From Pseudomonadota bacterium (lineage in GTDB: Bacteria; Pseudomonadota; Gammaproteobacteria; Burkholderiales; JABEVD01), in contig JAJZPK010000036.1 of assembly GCA_021811205.1 (NCBI GenBank), forward strand, positions 1 to 15,508: DNA of 15,508 bases, written 5' to 3'. Every line of letters starts with the position of its first letter. Position 1 is the stretch's first letter. A model generated the notes under the pieces. That model was not told the origin of the DNA. It searched no databases and worked only from the letters and a program-made list of their open reading frames with translations. Below are positions 13,039-15,508 of the stretch, piece by piece. The translations under genes were made by a program, and so were the position numbers.

Positions 13039-15508
13039 GATGCTCCTCCACGACGGTATCCACCGGCATCGGCTGGCGCGCCGAAAAAGTCAGTATCAGC
13101 GCTGGCAACACCATCAGAATCAGGATCGGGGCCAGCAGCATGCCGCCCACCACCACGATGGCAAGCGGCTTCTGAACCTGGGAACCGATTCCCGACGAAA
13201 CCGCAGCAGGCAGGAGTCCTATGCTGGCCACGATGCAGGTCATCAGCACTGGCCGCAGCTGGATCTGGCAGGTGCGAAGCATCGCGCTCGTCCGATCCAT
13301 GCCGATTTCGATCTGGCTGTTGAAATAGGACAGCACGATGATGCCGTCCATGGTCGCAATGCCGAACAGCGCAACGAAGCCGATAGCGGCGGAGACGCTG
13401 AATGCGGTTCCTGTGACGTACAAGGCGAAAATGCCGCCGGCCAGCGCCATGGGGATCGCGCTTGCCGCCAGCAGGACGTCGATCAGCGAATTGAAATTGA
13501 TGTACAGCAGGATGCCGATGAGCAGGATGGCGAGCGGAACCACTACGGCAAGCCGCTGCATGGCTTCTTCGAGATTGCCGAACTCGCCTACCCATTCGAG
13601 ATGATACCCGCCCGGAAGCTTGACCTTGTCGGCGACTTCTCGCTGCGCCTCGAGTACCGCCGTACCGAGATCGCGTCCGCGCACGCTGAACTTGATGGGA
13701 ATGTAGCGCTCCTGCTGTTCGCGATAAATGAATGCCGCACCCGACACGAGCCGGATATTGGCCACGTCGGAAAGCGGTATCTGGACGACCCCGCCGCCCG
13801 AATCGGCAACCCCGATGGGGATGCGCCTGATCTCGTCCAGGCTTTGGCGATATTGGGGAGCGAGGCGCACCATGATGGGGAAATGCCTGTCACTGCCGAC
13901 TTCGTAGAGATCACCGGCGGATTGACCGCCTATCGCAGCCTGTACCGTTGCATTGATGTCGCCAGGGGAAAGGCCGTAGCGTGCCGCCTTTTTCCGATCG
14001 ATATCGATGCGCACCGTCGGCTGGCCGAGCGAATTGAATACAGCCAGATCGGTGATTCCCGGAACTCCTCCCATGACGCTTTCGATTTTTGCAGCCGTCT
14101 TTTCCAGCTGTTCGAGATCGTTGCCGAACAGCTTGACCGAATTTTCACCCTTGACGCCGGATGAGGCTTCCTCGACATTGTCCTCGATATACTGAGAAAA
14201 ATTGAATTCGACGCCTGGAAACCTGTCCTGAAGCGCCGACATCATCTGCGCCGTCAGCTTCGCCTTGTCCATGCCGCTCGGCCAGGAATCGAACGGCTTG
14301 AGCGGGACGAAAAATTCCGCATTGAAGAAGCCGGTTGCATCGGTCCCGTCATCCGGCCTGCCGTGTTGCGAAACAGCCGTCACGACTTCGGGAAAGCTCT
14401 TGATGACCCTGCGCATATTGTTGACATAATCATCCCCTGCCTCCAGGGAAATGGAAGGAGGCATGGTCGCGCGTATCCAGAGATTCCCTTCCTCAAGCTT
14501 GGGGAGGAACTCGAGCCCAAGGCCCTTCGCAGCCAGTGCGGCAAGGACCAGCAGAATGACGAAGCCGCCCAGGGTCGGATACCTGTTCTTCAGCACCCAT
14601 TCCACCACAGGCGTGTAGATTCGCCTGAATCTTGCGACGATGAACGTTTCCACTTCTTCGATCTGCTTGGGAAGCAGCAGCGAGGCAAGGGCAGGGGAGA
14701 CGGTGAACGTCGCGATCAGCCCGCCTGCGATGGCATAGGCATAGGTTTCCGCCATCGGTCCGAAGATATGGCCCTCGATTCCGGAAAGCGTGAAAAGCGG
14801 CAGGAAGCCGGCGATGATGATCGCCGCTGAAAACAGGATGGCCTTGTTCACCTCTGTCGCGGAATTCGCGATGACGCCGAATTTGCCCCTCAGACCCGTG
14901 CTGACCCGGGCGCGATGGAGAACGGATTCGCCCTCATGCCTGGATGCCCAGCTTTCGGCAAGATGTCTGTATATATTCTCGACCATGATCACGGATGCAT
15001 CGACGACAAGCCCGAAATCGATCGCCCCCATGGAAAGGAGGTTCGCCGATTCCCCCTTGAGCACCATGAGCGTCACAGCGAACGCCAGCGCGAACGGAAT
15101 GGTGACGGCAACGATGATCGCGCTCCTGAGATTGCCGAGAAAAACCCATTGCAGGAAGAAAATCAGGGCGATTCCCATCAGCATGTTGTGCATCACGGTA
15201 TGGGTCGTGACGTTGATCAGATCCTTGCGGTCATAGATGCGTTCGATGCGCACCCCGGGCGGCAGGATGTTCGAATGGTTGATCATCTGCACTTCGGCTT
15301 CGACGCGCTTGATGGTCGGCAAGCTCTGTGCGCCTCTGCGCATCAGAACAATGCCCTGAACGATGTCGTCGTCATTGTCGATTCCCGCGATGCCGAGGCG
15401 CGGCAGGTGGCCGACCTTGACGGTCGCGACATCGCCCAGAAAGATCGGGATGCCCTTGTTGGTTGCGATCATGGTGCGCCTCAGGCTGTCCATCGAATGG
15501 ATCAGACC
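13022..15508 (-). CDS. Heavy-metal RND efflux pump, CzcA-type (partial, N-terminus outside window)
   Basis: This is an inner-membrane proton-driven metal exporter. The frame stays open to the window edge, so 828 C-terminal residues of an expected roughly 1040 are visible; an internal ATG at 15493 is not the true start. The central membrane helices are present, including DFGLVVDASVIMVEN (codons from 15019 down), where the DFG, Asp and Glu match the proton-relay signature of divalent-cation (Czc-type) HME pumps rather than the AxG form of copper/silver pumps. Other family marks are FLPLFTLSGIEGHIFGPMAETYAYA, read in two parts, and EFLPKLEEGNLWIRATMPPSIS. The porter-domain region includes GVPGITDLAV, and the last helices include LLPAAVSSGIGSQVQKPLA. 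The tail VVEEHHEDDH is rich in metal ligands. The order pump then outer-membrane factor differs from classic czcCBA; an adaptor gene may lie upstream, outside the window. The substrate is not certain. Confidence 0.94.
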   Translation of the reverse strand, partial: GLIHSMDSLRRTMIATNKGIPIFLGDVATVKVGHLPRLGIAGIDNDDDIVQGIVLMRRGAQSLPTIKRVEAEVQMINHSNILPPGVRIERIYDRKDLINVTTHTVMHNMLMGIALIFFLQWVFLGNLRSAIIVAVTIPFALAFAVTLMVLKGESANLLSMGAIDFGLVVDASVIMVENIYRHLAESWASRHEGESVLHRARVSTGLRGKFGVIANSATEVNKAILFSAAIIIAGFLPLFTLSGIEGHIFGPMAETYAYAIAGGLIATFTVSPALASLLLPKQIEEVETFIVARFRRIYTPVVEWVLKNRYPTLGGFVILLVLAALAAKGLGLEFLPKLEEGNLWIRATMPPSISLEAGDDYVNNMRRVIKSFPEVVTAVSQHGRPDDGTDATGFFNAEFFVPLKPFDSWPSGMDKAKLTAQMMSALQDRFPGVEFNFSQYIEDNVEEASSGVKGENSVKLFGNDLEQLEKTAAKIESVMGGVPGITDLAVFNSLGQPTVRIDIDRKKAARYGLSPGDINATVQAAIGGQSAGDLYEVGSDRHFPIMVRLAPQYRQSLDEIRRIPIGVADSGGGVVQIPLSDVANIRLVSGAAFIYREQQERYIPIKFSVRGRDLGTAVLEAQREVADKVKLPGGYHLEWVGEFGNLEEAMQRLAVVVPLAILLIGILLYINFNSLIDVLLAASAIPMALAGGIFALYVTGTAFSVSAAIGFVALFGIATMDGIIVLSYFNSQIEIGMDRTSAMLRTCQIQLRPVLMTCIVASIGLLPAAVSSGIGSQVQKPLAIVVVGGMLLAPILILMVLPALILTFSARQPMPVDTVVEEHHEDDH

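Noticed and set aside
13025..14164. Long open frame of 379 codons on the plus strand.
   Set aside because: It lies antisense to the RND pump, is rich in His, Arg, Gln and Asp with no recognisable motif, and is explained by codon bias of the real gene.
1..15508. Mobile elements, CRISPR arrays, tRNA or rRNA genes.
   Set aside because: I found no transposase or integrase frames, no spaced direct repeats, and no tRNA- or rRNA-like sequence on either strand.

Overview
The window looks like chromosomal DNA from a moderately GC-rich Gram-negative proteobacterium. Supporting signs are an RND efflux pump with an outer-membrane lipoprotein, an OmpR/EnvZ-type two-component pair, a MASE1-CHASE-PAS-GGDEF-EAL protein and an FNR-like box. 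The flavour is betaproteobacterial (Nitrosomonadales/Gallionellales-like), but that placement is an impression from protein style and cannot be proven here. I see no phage, transposon, tRNA, rRNA or CRISPR.

Left part (1-3130). A sensor protein cut by the window edge (receiver-like domain plus PAS) runs leftward from 486. Divergent from it are the eroded remains of an HD-GYP-type c-di-GMP phosphodiesterase-like gene (about 527-1060). Its conserved fragments are spread over three reading frames and both catalytic HD cores are missing. A stem-loop ends this region. Next comes a leftward two-component pair, an OmpR-family regulator (3130-2408) and a membrane histidine kinase (2411-1089), with overlapping start and stop codons.

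Middle part (3131-7250). A probable sigma70 promoter drives a rightward cytoplasmic GH15 glucoamylase (3345-5690). It converges on a leftward glucose-6-phosphate dehydrogenase gene (zwf, 7165-5687); the two stop codons share the palindrome CTAG. Together they suggest breakdown of stored alpha-glucan to glucose and oxidation of glucose 6-phosphate to give NADPH.

Region 7252-11511. Two small rightward genes of unknown function follow: an 84-aa ribbon-helix-helix-like protein and a 123-aa helical protein with an apparent internal duplication. Between them lies an FNR-like site placed as in a class II FNR promoter. A terminator-like hairpin separates the 123-aa gene from a large membrane protein with intact GGDEF, I-site and EAL motifs, which could both make and degrade c-di-GMP.

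Right part (11506-15508). A leftward metal-efflux operon contains a heavy-metal RND pump of CzcA type (its N-terminus lies beyond the window, and it has a His/Asp/Glu-rich C-terminal tail) followed by an overlapping outer-membrane factor lipoprotein gene. That gene overlaps the end of the GGDEF-EAL gene.

The candidates most worth checking are the unknown 123-aa protein with its putative oxygen-responsive promoter beside the GGDEF-EAL gene, and the decayed HD-GYP gene with its short-repeat deletion scar.
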